Counted from the stretch's first letter, positions 43,701-56,474 are shown. The stretch: 64,000 nt of DNA from Medicago truncatula (GCF_003473485.1 NC_053049.1:30091292-30155291), one strand, 5' to 3'. Made by a program: numbers and translations. Notes: a model not told the origin generated them from the sequence alone.

Positions 43701-46700
43701 AAAACACAGCATGATGATTGCCACCCTAATGTAGGCACCAGTTCTGATTTATTACTTTCCCAGAAAAGACCGGGTGTTACAAGGAAGAGAACTAGATGTG
43801 AACTTAAAAATAAAGAGTCAAATGTCAGATCTAGACCTCAATCTCTAGAACTTGCATGCAGTAAAGCTTCAGATGCAAAGAATGAGACAACAGTTGGTCA
43901 AGGGAGTACTACCAGCAACAATGGTTCAGAAGACAAGGACGCCACTTATAATCAAATAGATGTATCATCTACGCTACCAATAATGTCATCTGTTGGTAAA
44001 ATAACGAATTGCATTTCATCCCAAAATGGGCTCCTATTGAATCCTATTGACATCTCTGAGGACAAAAAAGGGGGAGCTGTACCTGCAGAGAGTCCGACAG
44101 GGTTTATTGACTCTGCAAATAAAAAAACTACAGAAAGAACTGAAAACTTGTCTACAGAAAAACTTGTAAGCATGTCCATCTAATATTCTACCGAACATTG
44201 TTCATTGGAAACATGCTGGTTCATAAAGTATAGTCTATTGGATGTTATTAGCATGGAAACTCGTTCTTTCCAAAATTGTGATAATTTTGATAAAACTAGA
44301 GGGAAATGGACACAAATCTTTGAAATGTTTTATATATTATCCCGCTTCTCGAGATATATTAATTGAAATTTTGCAGAAATTTGTGATTCAATCAAAATTA
44401 TGGTCCACTTTGTTATAGAGGAAACACTCTTTTAACTTCTTGCAGCTTCATAGGTCACATGATGTGGAGATGAAAATGTCAAATTTGTCGGTAACTGCAG
44501 AAGATGACATAGTGATGCAGTCACGTTCTAAAGAGTCTCAGGGTTGTATTGGCATTGATCTTTGGGCTCCTGATTCGGTAGATTTACAAGGTACTTATAT
44601 CTTTGTCACTTTGTGCTTGTACGGTGCATCCTCTTACTCATATATTGATGAATTGAAAGATTTACCTTTTGGTTTGACATACTTATAGATATTCGAGTTG
44701 ATTATAATATTTTGGATTTCCAATGCTTATGCCTTTGGTAATATTTGATAGAGTAGTGTAATTTACAATTTTGGGATTTATCATGCTTATGTCTTCCGCA
44801 TTTCTAATGTACTTCGATTTAACACATTGTTTTGTTAAAAACTATGCAAAACTATCAGTATGCTTAGGATTCTCTATTCATTTAATTTATCTCTCATATT
44901 TCTCTGTTCTACATTTTCCTGTTGATTCTAGATCACTTACTCTAGTGCACTGCAGAAAATATATCTGATTCTGCACCAAGCAATCTGGTTAAGAATACTG
45001 ACAGTAAACCAGCATGTGAGGTCACCTCTGAAGATTTGTTAAATTCAAAACATGAGGAAATGCTTAGATCTGATTCAAATCCAAGCTCTGAAAAAAATCA
45101 TTTCAATTCAGCTGGCCAGGATGTGGCAAAGTCAATGATGTCACTTCTGCTACCACAAGCAGTTCCCTTACTGAGGAATGTCTCAACAGATGAGAAGTTA
45201 ACTCTTATCCCTTCAGATATATTACCTTCTATGGCAACAAATTCCAAGGACGAACAAAATGAAGTTGGATGTGTTTTGGATGTACCATCATGTGGTAAAT
45301 ATACCTATCTGTGCTATTTTAATTTTTCCTCATTATTTTTTCTCAATGTCTGGCATAGATTAATACATCGCGCCACAAGGGTTTTTGATGTACCGTGTCT
45401 TTTAAATCTTCTTTTTGTTGCATTTGCGTGTTCTGTGTTTATGTATTCATGTGCTTTGTAAAACCATGTGATTATACGGCAGATAAAATGGTAACAACGG
45501 ATGCATATGGGGAACAAGGTGAAAAGACACACAAGCCAAATACTTACCCACATTCAAATTCTTCTAATACTGACCATATGAAGTCTATTGTTCCTGATAG
45601 TTTTGAGTATACTCAATTTGAGGATCTCAAAAACTCAGAATTTTTATCTTTTGATATTGCGGAAGTTGGTAGGTCTAGTTTGAGTATAGAAATGTGTTGT
45701 CCGAAAAGTCAAGAACAGCATCCTGGTGATTTGCCAAATGGACCGTCAACATGCTGTGCTTCAGAGTTAGACTTTAAAAACAGGCCTCCTGGTTATGATG
45801 TATGTGTTCCTGATTCTGTTCTGGATGACATGTCTCCTCCTGATGTATGCATTCCTGATTCTGTTCTGGGTGACATGCCTCTGGTGCATGATAGTTTCAA
45901 TTCAGGGAAAAATGACCTGTCAGCTGCCCAGGATTTTACTGAAGGTAATGCGTTCATGATATTTGGCATAAAAAATAAAAGTTCTTAAATTCAGATAATC
46001 ATGATCAGAAGGGATAAAATGTATATCATAGTATCGTTGTTGAGTCAGTGTCAACTCATTCACATGCCAATTCTACTCAATTGGTCATGCTTGTTGCAAA
46101 TTATTAGCTTATTTTGCTGTTTGGTTAAGAATGAAACTTCAGGATCTGAGACTAAGGTTTCATTAAATTATTGTTGTGTTTGATCCAGACATCACCATTT
46201 CTTACAATTTTAAAAACAACGCAGGTATTAGTAATGCAATCTCAGGGGTTAAATCAAAGATTTGTCATTTAAAAAGCATGGAAACCCTTCCAGAAAAGAC
46301 ACAAGATGAAGCTGTTGGTAAAACAAGCAATACTAAAATAATGATGACGTCTTCTTCTCAGTCACCAAAAATGATGACGTCTTCTTCTCAGTCACCAAAT
46401 TTTGTATACACCAGAAGAAAGAGGCGGAATTCTGTTAGCATCCAAGAAAACTGTTCTGCTGTGGAGAGTAATGAATGTGAGAAGATTAAACTAGTTACTT
46501 CTCAAATGCGTACTGCCAAAGACACTGTTCCCCCCTCAAAAACCATTGAAACAAAAAATGATAAACTATGTGAACCAGATGATTCTGCAGGTTTAATATC
46601 AGGAATATCTCAAGCTCATAGTGAAGTTCCAGATGTACAAAGCAACCTAGCGGAACTAAACCCTTCGTCTCAGAATCCAAACCCATTTTCCTGTGAAAAC

Positions 46701-49700
46701 AAGTGCTCTGGTGACAAGGAGGCTCAGTTATTCTCAGAACCAATGGTCCAAAGAAACCAGGAACTCAAGAATAATCTGAACAGCAATGTAAAGTTTGTGG
46801 GGAGCTACATGCACCCAATGCCTGTTTCGTCGTTACTTCTAAGAACAAGAGAGGATGAAATCCACATTTGTGTTTTATGTGGCCTTCTGACGGAACAGCA
46901 CAGAACCCTGTTTACCTACAAGGTAGCTATCAAGGAACCAAATTTTGGTTGCCCCTCTGTCATGGCTCACACCCCGGTAATGTTGCCAGATCCAAAATAT
47001 AACTTCATGAGAGAAGTAAGTTGCTTTTCTTTTCTGTTTTGAAACCCTTATTTCCTTATTTACATTTTACCCAAACTTCTGGCTACATGCTTACAGTCAA
47101 TAAATTATATTGTTTGCTAGAATATGTTGGAAAGAACTGGGGTGGACTTGACTCCTGATGGACGCTATATTGTCTTAATAGGAAGCATTAAAACCCCCAA
47201 TTGCAGGTTAACTGTTTCTACAGTTTTGAATTGATATGTAATAAATTTAAACACTGTAAATAGAGTAACTATATATCGTTTAATACCAGGGAAGGAAAAA
47301 CTGATTGCTGTTGCTCAACATGCACATCAGTCTGCTCCAAGAAGAATGCTTTGAAGATTGTTCATGTAGAAAGTGGCTCTGCATCAGTTATGGCAACACT
47401 GGAAGCTGTTGAAGATTTACATTGTATATTGGTTTGTGAACCTAACCAACTTGTTTCTGTTGGAGAGAGTGGAAGACTACAAGTGTGGGTCATGAATTCA
47501 ACATGGAGGTGATTTTAATGCATTCTCTTTGATTTTTCTTTCTCCTTAAATACAAAAATAAAAAAACAAAAACTTATGTCCTTTTAAGAATCATGTCTTT
47601 TAAAGTTTTTAATTTGCAGTGAATGCGATTGTTACACATTGGTTTCTTATGTAGTAGCATTTATAATAGAGACCATGGTTATATGATCATGAAGTGCTTG
47701 TGCTTTTTATAGCAAATCTTCAGAGTATTCAGGAAACTGTTACTCGAATATTATGACCAATTGTTTCTTGGTTAAAAGGTTCCTAAATTTCATTGTATTA
47801 AATTTTCTGATAATATAAGAGCTTGGTTTCTGTCTTTGTTTTACAAACTACTTTTGAAGAGCAAAGGTTGACATAATTGATGAGTTAGACGTAGACCATT
47901 GTAACTGTAACATTTATTCCAGTTGTTGGTCACTAAAAAAACTGTATTATTTACTTTAAATGTTTATAATTTATTTTCTGCTAGTTTTATTAAATATTTA
48001 TATTTATTGGTTGTGGTTGTGGTCATACAACTTATCTTCTTCACCCACTTTATTAACATTTTCGCAGTGAAAAGATAGAGTACTCCATCATTCCGCCTGA
48101 TGGTTCCATGTCCCCTGGCATTGTGGAATTGAAGAAGGTTCCAAACTGTGCTCATTTGGTTGTAAGCCGAAACATTTATGGGGACTTTAGTTTGTGGTAT
48201 GTTGTCTTTAATTACCTTGAAGGGATGTCCTATTATATCAGCATCATTCTAGTTATTTTAAACATTAAATTTGATAACAGTTGGTTTATAATCTTATTTA
48301 GGAATGTTTTTGCGATATTACACAGGAGCAAAGTTAGGGGTTTTCTCACACACCCATATTACATTTTTATGAGATGTATTTTCTTTTTATCACATTTGTT
48401 ACATTAATTTGCTTGCATTTTGTCTTAAAATCTATTTTATATAGTCACAGGCTCATCGGTATATGCCTATTTACTTTTTCTGCACATAACCCTGTTTTCC
48501 TTCTGTAAATCTGGAACAGACTGAGGTTCCTAGTTTGAGCTTTATCTGTTTCAGAATTCAGGGAATATGTCACTGCTGGCTTTGATGCCACATTTGCATG
48601 CCCTTATATCAACTTCTCTTCAAATTTCTTATTCCAAAAAACCTCTAACCTAGCCCAACAGTTGTTAAAAATAAGAAGAAAGGAGAAGTAATAAGAAAAG
48701 TGTAACTAACTTTTAATTTGGCCATTCACTTATAACAATATCTCATTAACATCATTTTCAACGTTTTCCTCAGGGATATTACGAAGCTCAATTGTGTTTC
48801 AAGCTTCTCTGCTTCAGAATATCTAATTAATGAGTTCTTTCCAATAAGCTTGTTGCATTTGCAAACAAAAGGCTTAGGATTGAGCTATGCTAGTGTTGAG
48901 GAGAAGGCTGAAAAACTTTTAGAAGCAACCAATTTGTGGCACTCAGAGAAAAGAGAGACCTGTGTGTATCTACTACCAACTGATGATGTTGCTATGTGGT
49001 TTCTTGTCTCGACTCCCTCAGACGTTGATTGTTGCCAGAATCATGTTTCATCTTCAAATCATCATGATGTTCATACAGCTAGAAGTTGGAGGCTTGCTCT
49101 ACTGGTGAAAAATAGCATAATTTTTGGAAGTCCCTTGGATCCTAGGTGCCATATGATGTTTCCTGAGTTGAATATAGTCTGTCATATGTTGTTTGATTCT
49201 GTCAACGTTATTATTCTTTTACTGCTTATGAAGTAGAGGGAAGTAATTTTCCCCTTCTATTTTTCAGATTTTTTTTATGTTTTTCAATGTTAAGAAAGAA
49301 AGTAAATTAAAAACCGCTTAAACTGAATTTTAGATCAGCGTTGCAGTCTCACGATCTCCTGTCCTTAAACGATAGCCTGTCATTCATTTATGGGGCAGCA
49401 GCTGAAGAGCTTTACTGCATATCATAATTATGAGGGTAAAAAGAAGAGGCAACCTGGTATGTCAAAGCTCCAGGCACAGTGGTGTCTAGGGATGGGTCTG
49501 ACCTATTATGGGTCTAGTAGGCTGCTATACCTTGAATCTGCAAGAGTTTGATTTCACAAATTGAACCTGTGATCTCATAGTTAAATGATATGACAATGCT
49601 AAAACTATTCCGCCAAGGTTCCAACAACAACAACAACCAAGCTTTAACCCACTAAGTGGGGTCGGCTACATGGATCAAATTATGCCATAATGTTCTATCA

Positions 49701-51901
49701 TAATTCTGCCAAGGCTCCCCGTCATCACAACTATGAGGATCTTAAGGACATCAGTTCATATTGTTTGAGTTATATAACTATAGCAAAGTACATCTTAAAA
49801 ACTGCTGATGATATATCATTTTTACACTATTTAAAAGCTGTTGTGCTATTGCCTATTCTACACCACAGATTTATCATTTATTGACAGTTTTCAACTGTAT
49901 GAACACTATGCAGGACTACTACTGTTGGTGTCTCAGGTGGTTATGGAATCACCAGCACAAGTGACGGTGTGGTATATATGTGGAAATTGTCTACAGGGTC
50001 CAAGCTTGATACTCTGCACCATTTTCAAGGTATGTTGCAATGTTCACTTTATGCTGGTCACGTTGCACTGACCACTAATGCAGAAGCACTAATGATATTA
50101 TAATTTTTTTAATGTTAGTTGTAAGTACAGTAGTGGTTATGTTAGATTTTCAGAGTTTGAATCTAAGACCTCTTGGTTAGAACTCTTTCAGTGTTTCTCA
50201 GCTCACTAACCGAGCTTCCTATATGAGATTAGACACGGATATTGATAGTTTTTACTTGGAAATATGTTTAATTTGCTGCACTAGAACTGTCGGTGATTAG
50301 TTAGGAATCATCATAAGTTATGATCCATCAATACCTTCAAGAGACTTATAGATGTCATGATATGTCTTCCACATTTACATTGTGTGCTTTTAGGAATTGA
50401 CCACATTTATGGTGCAACAGTTTCCTTTCCTGTGTTAGTATAGGCCATACTGAAAATTAAACTAAATGTTCACTTTGAGTTGTGTCACTCAAGCGATTAA
50501 GATGACTTAACACAACCATGGAGTGAGAAAGTACATATAAGAACATTGGGTTGTTGGTAAATAATCTTAAATTTTTGTAGCATGTGCTTATATGGAGAAT
50601 ATATACACATCAATGTAGTTTAGTCCATTATTTTGAATCTAGTATAGGGTCTTGAACATTAAAATCTGGTTTGAGATCACCAGATTTTTACTTCTTTTCC
50701 GTCCTATTTTGTTAACCAAGTTTGGGCTCCTTAGAGTGAACCCTTCAATCTCCAGTAGTAAAAATACTGAACTTATAAAAATTAGTTGCCCCTTTATTTT
50801 ACTGCAAACTAGTTAATATTCTTCACGAAACATCTGATTCTGCTCACATAAATTGGTGACAGTAAATATCCAAACATACAAATTATTTATCTAGGCATAA
50901 TAGTTGGCAGTTGGTTCTTTTTTTCTGTTGAAGAAGCCAAACTACCCCACCGAAATTGGCACCGGGGAGAATTGAGTTGGCACTTGGTTCTTGAATTCTT
51001 TCTTTTCCTTCGCTGATAAACCTTAGAAAAAGGAACTACTTTAGCAGCCATGTTTGATTGACCAGACCATAACGTCACTTCCTCAGTTAGAAGAGCGTTT
51101 ATTCTCAAATGCAAATGCACATAGCAAAGTTTCACGTATGCATAATGGAGCCCACTCCCCAAAGGAATCAGCTGGAGAGTCCTTCCCAATGGGTGTGAAC
51201 TTTTGTCAGACCACCCTAAATTTGAGAATCCAGGAAAGCATCTGGAGATGGATGGAATAGGCACTTCACAATGTAGGGGTAAAGTAGGTGAGCAAGATTC
51301 TAACCCTTGAAAATTTCTCCAAACATGAGACATGGAAAATATGATGAAGCTTAGATCCCTTAGGCAGCTGCAACTTGTAAGATCCCAAACCAATACTTCT
51401 ATAATAGGGAAGACCCAGGATAAAGGAGCTGGCTCATGCACCTTATTACATGGATATGTGACCCATGTTAATAGTGAATTTGTTACCTACAAATGAACCA
51501 CTAACCATCGGAGGAATACCAATTTAGTAATACTAGGAATACCAGTATAATCAATTATAATTTGGGACAAGTTATTTTTATGTCTCTAAACTGCTTTTCC
51601 CATGTCATTCCTCATGGTTGTGTCATTTTGAGTACCATGTTGTGTCATTTTGAGTTTTAAATATCGATATACGGTTTCAATAATGTATGAGCATAAAGTT
51701 GACTGATTCTCTAATTTGTTATTTGTGTTTGTGAGATATCTCTAAACTTAAAAAAAAAATGTTTTGATTTTAGATGGCACTGCCACAAGTCTTGCTACGG
51801 ATGATTTAAATTCAAATTCGAGAAGTGCTATCGGAGTCGTTGATGATGGAGGCCAACTGCTGCTTTATCTGCATCTTCGTGAATGGGACTCAAATGAGTA
51901 G
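40732..51901 (+). CDS. FYRN/FYRC plus WD40-like protein, 1262 aa, 14 exons
   Basis: Exons: 40732-40875, 42160-42267, 42378-42512, 43587-44165, 44446-44590, 44956-45294, 45483-45944, 46189-47015, 47121-47206, 47290-47508, 48068-48196, 48774-49145, 49914-50029 and 51774-51901. They total 3789 nt and every joint keeps frame with GT/AG. Residues ~49-140 contain an F/Y-rich FYRN-FYRC pair (DRYPYPVGYQAVRAHNGTTY, GPKFLISSDDG, TPDSAWEEF, then LFGFKNQFIQRLLREL), a module found in chromatin proteins. A long serine-rich, poorly conserved middle includes an RRKRR basic cluster (~712, possible nuclear signal). From about residue 755 a WD40-like region follows (VKFVGSYMHPMPVSSLLLRT, LTPDGRYIVLIGSIK, SVGESGRLQVWV, GGYGITSTSDGVVYMWKLST). 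The ATG is preceded by a short leader. Its likely nuclear, chromatin-linked role is inference; no enzyme motif is seen. Confidence 0.88.
41615..41777. repeat. Direct repeat in intron 1 of the FYR/WD40-like gene
   Basis: 'ctcttaagcacatggtcggt' followed by 'cctaggtttaattcttgga' occurs twice (about 41626 and 41740). This may be the remains of a transposon. No coding potential is supported. Confidence 0.7.
46339..46398 (+). repeat. In-frame 30-bp tandem duplication in exon 8
   Basis: The unit 'aatgatgacgtcttcttctc' plus 'agtcaccaaa' is present twice in succession and adds a second copy of a decapeptide (KMMTSSSQSP) to the disordered middle of the FYR/WD40-like protein. The two copies are almost identical, so the duplication is young or under gene conversion. 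Confidence 0.9.
49470..49723 (-). mobile_element. Diverged SINE sequence in intron 12
   Basis: On the minus strand, 'cggggagccttggcagaatt' (49704-49723) is a box A-like SINE start. A second 'ggaaccttggcggaatagt' lies at about 49602-49620. The phrase 'ccactaagtggggtcggcta' (49649-49668) is a widespread plant SINE-associated sequence. The pieces suggest one SINE inserted in or recombined with another. Boundaries are uncertain. Confidence 0.55.
50887..51441 (-). mobile_element. Antisense coding relic in intron 13
   Basis: A 184-codon minus-strand open frame lies entirely in the intron of the FYR/WD40-like gene. It contains QSNMAAKVVPFSKVYQRRKR near its end, which resembles linkers near plant retroelement ORF1 products, but no complete domain is visible. 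It is most likely a decayed insertion rather than a nested gene. Confidence 0.3.
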
Positions 51902-52166
51902 ACGATGATAGTGGTATTTTCTCATTGATCTAGTCTTAACTTTGTATAGAAATTGTCATAGTTAATGCACTTGGTGGTCTAAAAGGAAAATGCCAGATAT
52001 AGCGATACATTTTTACCCGAATCATTCACGAAGAAATGTAACTGATCAATTAACACTAGTAGTCCACTACTACTTGACTGTACATATTTTGTCCTTTGTC
52101 AATATAAGTATTCGGGAGTTATCTCCCTAACCATTTGAGAGGTATTTATCGGAAGTACAACAACTT

Positions 52167-52296
52167 TTTTTTTGTCAGGTAGACTAGTGGCTAGAATTCA
52201 CCTAATAAGGTGAATAAGTGGGGTGTCTGGGTTCGAATCCCGACCCCTGCATATAATAATGCATTATCCTACCAAATGAGCTACGCTCACGGGACC
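52167..52296 (-). mobile_element. tRNA-derived SINE with perfect 16-bp TSD
   Basis: On the minus strand: 'ggtcccgtgagcgtagctca' plus 'tttggtagg' (box A), then 'gggattcgaacccaga' (box B), ending in an A-run. The target ggaagtacaacaactt is repeated at 52151-52166 and 52297-52312. It lies 265 bp after the stop of the FYR/WD40-like gene. Confidence 0.9.
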
Positions 52297-52461
52297 GGAA
52301 GTACAACAACTTAGAGGTGAAAAAGAAATTTTAGGGGAATAAAATTAAATTCTCTTTAATTTCTGGATGTAATGTATTTATTATTATTTGTTAATGTGTA
52401 GAAAACTGCTCTTCTCCCAACAAAAAAACGTTCACACCCAACCAAACTGATTAAAATATCC

Positions 52462-52554
52462 CAGCGTGAGTTAATTCACGTAGGTGTATAACCCAATGTG
52501 ACTTAAGTCGCGTTCGGTCATGTTTCGAACACCAGCTTAATTTAACTCACGCTG
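52462..52554. repeat. Inverted repeat 'cagcgtgagttaa' with inner 'gacttaagtc'
   Basis: Perfect 13-bp arms at 52462-52474 and 52542-52554 enclose 'cacgtaggtgtata' and 'gtgacttaagtcgcg'. The words match the palindrome at 11413-11508, so this appears to be the same repeat family. Confidence 0.6.
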
Positions 52555-52896
52555 GTGTTAAAGACCAAAGTAATAAAGCACTCAGGACCATTCTATTCCC
52601 TCTCCATGTACACCTCTTTGTTCATCATCTTTATTAAGGACTGTGTCCAACAAATCACCACTAGATTCAGTTCACTTCAAAATCAATTTCTCTATGAATT
52701 TTTTCAATAAATCTGTTTTATTTTTAATGTAAATTTTTCATTTATTCTGCAAGTTAAAATGAAGATCTGTCGTAAGTTCACCAATTTGCTACCGGCAAAC
52801 ATGATTTCGCCAAACATTCAAACACCTATAATTTCTCTCTTATATGTTGATCAATAAATTTCCTTACATGAAAAATAATAAATACTTCATGTACAT

Positions 52897-52961
52897 TTTT
52901 TTTTTGATGGCCGGGTTCGAAACCCAAACCTCCATACCAACTGAGTTAAGTTTACAATGAC
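52897..52961 (-). mobile_element. Short tRNA-like SINE with 17-bp TSD
   Basis: A 65-bp insert (T-run, then 'ggccgggttcgaaacccaaa', then 'aactgagttaag') is bounded by aaatacttcatgtacat (52880-52896) and aaatacttcatgtgcat (52962-52978), which differ at one base. Box B is clear on the minus strand. It is shorter than the other SINEs, so it is 5'-truncated or internally deleted. Confidence 0.75.
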
Positions 52962-53693
52962 AAATACTTCATGTGCATGATAAGTCACTAGTCTTACCAG
53001 AATAATATTTAAAGGAAAGATTATTAAACATCATATATAAGATGTTTGTGCAAGAATACGTAGCTTTTATTTCTATTGCATCGGGAGGTACATAGAAACA
53101 AGAGACCACTCTTGTCAAGCACCTTAAAAATGTAACAAAAAAAAAAAAAGATGTTTGCAGGAATTTGGATTTCTCTTTTAATCAACACATAAACTATTTT
53201 TAACGTGAATGATGTGCACATACAAACTTCGCGTACAAATTGATAGAAGATACTTAATGACATTACATGCATGTTCCAAACCTCACTTTATTTAGTTTTC
53301 TAAAACTATATATAAATTAGATCAAACAAATTGATCAAGAAGAAAAAATCAAAATGAAGCAAACAATAATTTGTTCTAAAATTATGAATTATGTTATTCA
53401 TAGTTTGTTTTCTCATTGCTCTGTGTAGGTCTTCATCAAATGCACTTTAATTGTCAAAGTATATAATTATGGTGCGACATTGGTGTTCTCCATCTTCTAA
53501 AAGAAAACAAATGAGACTACACTTGCATAATATACTTAACATGCTTCAGGACCTCTCAAGAAAATCACAAGGACGAAGTAATATAAATCAAAATGTTAAA
53601 GTAATCGTAAGAAGAGTGAAAACATCATGAAATGTAAATAAAACTATAAGCTTGTAAATAACATAAAATGAACTTTGAACTTAACTGTAAAAG

Positions 53694-53985
53694 TTAGATG
53701 CATATACATTGAGAGCTAATACAAACTGCTTTCGAAGGAAAACACAAATTATGAGGACAAGTCATGTCCTGAAAACAAAACCAAGATTCTCCTGTAATGT
53801 AAAACAAGAAGATGACAGTGTTTATAAAAGGGATAAAATAAATAACGTATAAGGTAAATTATAAAATTTGAAAAGGGTGTGGGAAAAGGCTTACCAGCGA
53901 TTACATCACTTACATCAAAAAATACAAAAATAAATATGATCATAGCATAAACAAACTTAATAATTTCGGTCTTATTATTCTCCAT
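53694..53985 (-). CDS. Nodule-specific cysteine-rich (NCR) peptide, 62 aa, two exons
   Basis: Exon 1 (53985-53895) encodes MENNKTEIIKFVYAMIIFIF, then VFFDVSDVIA: a secretory signal of the exact NCR style (EIIKFVYxMIIF). A GTAAGC donor and a 'tttacattacag' acceptor join it in frame to exon 2 (53791-53694), which encodes GESWFCFQDMTCPHNLCFPS then KAVCISSQCICI and a TAA. The mature part has six cysteines (C-x5-C-x4-C-x6-C-x4-C-x-C), an NCR-class spacing. The two-exon layout with the intron just after the signal peptide is the NCR rule. NCR peptides of IRLC legumes are delivered to symbiosomes and drive bacteroid differentiation. Mature charge looks near neutral to acidic. The start was chosen at 53985 because the upstream frame has no ATG. 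Expression cannot be judged here. Confidence 0.88.
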
Positions 53986-54009
53986 TAGATGTAACAAACA
54001 TTAAATGTT

Positions 54010-55190
54010 GCAATGAATTGTTTTAGCACTTGTAAGAAAGCCATAAAAAGAAAATTAAAGTCATTATTTAAAATCTTTTAGATGCACCCATGTGTCATGT
54101 ACATGTTTGTCCCTTAATATCACACAAATAAGAATCTTATATAATTAATTTTTATTAACCTTTCATTACTTTTTAGTTTTGTCATAACCGTTCATGATAG
54201 ACAAAAGAAAATCTATTACGATTAAAGAAACTTGGATTTCTAGCCCTTAATTGATTATAACCAATATATTTCAAAGAACAATTCATCATTATTTTGATAA
54301 ATTTTATTGTGTGTAACCAAAAAAGATGAACATTCATTAAGAACTCAAGTAATCAAGAAGAATGGTGGCTTCTAAATGTAGTAAAAAAACACAAGAAAAT
54401 GTATTTTCATCGTGTTGCTTTTAAATGCTACTTTTTAAAATTTTGTATATAAAATATCTATTGAGGAATACAACTACTTGAAATTACTTTAAAGCCTTCT
54501 CAACATCTGAGGCCCAACTTTATTGAGGAACTGACTGGTACTAGGCAAAAAAAAAATATATATAATTATACTAGTTTAAAAATTCACCACTAAATAAATC
54601 TCAAAAGAGATGATTTGAATACAAAGCTCAAAAACATGTAAATAACTTTCAAATAAAAGGAAAATATTTTAACACTTTCACAGGAAGATCAGAGATACTC
54701 TCAAACGTTGAATAATTTCTTTGTGAATTGTAATTTTCTTTTGTAATATGTCTCTTTAACTTTTTCATGTTTGGTATCTCATGATAGTAGCAGTCTCTAA
54801 TTACTTTAATCCTCTTGTTCTTCCATTAAGTGTAGTTTCAAGTTTCTCATTCTTTCGGTAAAAAAAAAGTATCTCATTGCTGTTACAAACTCAATTTAGT
54901 TGAGTTTCATTGATCGTTTCACAAGGATTCGAGTGTTCAGGCCAAAAGTCCAACTCTATGGTAAAAAAAAATTAAGTTGCTATGATAAGAAACTGGTGAT
55001 TATATTGGGTCATGTGTGTATTTATGAGTGAGTCAATAAAAAATCTAATTTTCCACTTTGTTCCGGGGTTAGACAATTAATTGAGTCATAGTGAATGATC
55101 GATTTTAGCAATTAAATATGCTATTTTGTAAATTACGCTAAAGCTATGTGATGCAATTGATAAGATACACTATATCATTCAGGTGTCATT
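54010..55190. other. NCR upstream region and AT-rich spacer
   Basis: No gene was recognised. The first few hundred bases are the 5' flank of the minus-strand NCR gene. I did not identify the conserved NCR promoter motifs with confidence. Confidence 0.35.
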
Positions 55191-55194
55191 TAGC

Positions 55195-56035
55195 TTGGAC
55201 CCATGAAGTTTTGGTCTAAGATGGACCAATTTTTTTTAAACCTTTAGATTGAATCAACAACCAATTTTTATCATGGTCCATCCACATCAAATACAACTCA
55301 TCAATACATAATAAAATGTAAATGACATAAAAGAACATTCGTAATTCATAATAAAATGTAAATCAATTAATATTTAAAATATTCATAAAATACTTAATTA
55401 ATTTCTTTTGATTAAATTATATTTTTAATTTAATTCACAATTTTTATATTTCATTTCAATTAAATAAATTATTTTCAATTTTTTTTTATAATATTTCAGT
55501 TTTAAGATTTATTTTACGTGTATCAGATTTTTTTCATTAATATTTAAGTATACAATTTTATTTTAAAAACAAAACAAAAAATAAGAAACCCATAAGATTA
55601 AAAACAAAAATATTAAAAAAAGAACAACAACAACAATTCAAAAAGAAGTTATTTAATAACATAAGCAACAACAACTAGATTTTTTTTTCGTAAAAAAAAA
55701 AACCAATTGAATACTTATTTAATTCATGTTATTTTTTTAAGAAATTTAATTCATATCCCTTCAAAACAAAATAAATTAATTTATATATTGCTTAAAAACT
55801 CGATCAATACAAAGTGCCGTAAGAAAAAGAGTACTTGTATTGCTAAATGAAAAAAAAATGTGACAAAAAAAAAGTAGAGAAATTAAATGAGAGTTATAGA
55901 GAAGATGAGTGAGATTTGATGTTTATAGACCATGATAAAATTTGGTGGGTTCATATGATCTAATGGTACAAAAAAATTAGTCCATCATAGACCAATATTT
56001 TTATAGGTTCATTTTATACTTCCCCTATCATTCAT
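55195..56035. mobile_element. Large degenerate inverted-repeat element (~840 bp)
   Basis: The left arm 'ttggtctaagatggaccaat' ... 'tttttatcatggtccat' pairs with the right (complement 'attggtctatgatggactaa' ... 'ttttatcatggtctata'). The core is AT-rich, with no ORF. Similar 'tggtctaaagttggacc' sits near 18334. The ends are approximate and no TSD was fixed. Confidence 0.55.
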
Positions 56036-56214
56036 GATATTGTATATTGTATAAATATCTTGAATACGTATTATACATGATAAGTTTCTTGTATAACTAT
56101 GTAAGTGTTCACAATGTGTTGTAAACTAATGTGTTGTAAAATATGTGCAGTGTACCATAATGTGAATTGTGTTCTGAATTGCGTAAATGTGTTGTAAATT
56201 GTGTAAATGTGTTA

Positions 56215-56470
56215 TACTTCCTCCGTCCCATTTTATGTGATTTAGTTGACTCTATCACGTATGTAAATGCACAATTTTGAACTTAAATATCTTTAATATT
56301 CTATTAAAAAAATATGAAAATTTGATATTTAGAAAATATTCGTCGAGACGAATCCAACATCTTATATGCTATATTTTATCTTTATATATTAGTAGAAAAA
56401 TAGAGTCAACATGTTATATGAACAGTGCATACTTTTAAATTGGGTCATTTAAAACGGGACGGAGGGAGTA
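56215..56470. mobile_element. Stowaway-type MITE
   Basis: The ends 'tacttcctccgtcccatttt' and (complement) 'tactccctccgtcccgtttt' are inverted, with TA at each edge. 256 bp, non-coding. Confidence 0.85.
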
Positions 56471-56474
56471 TATG

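Noticed and set aside
46495..46743. 82-codon minus-strand ORF
   Set aside because: Antisense to exon 8 of the FYR/WD40-like gene.
52230..52296. Possible tRNA gene at 52.2 kb
   Set aside because: Same reasoning: tRNA-like boxes within a TSD-flanked SINE.
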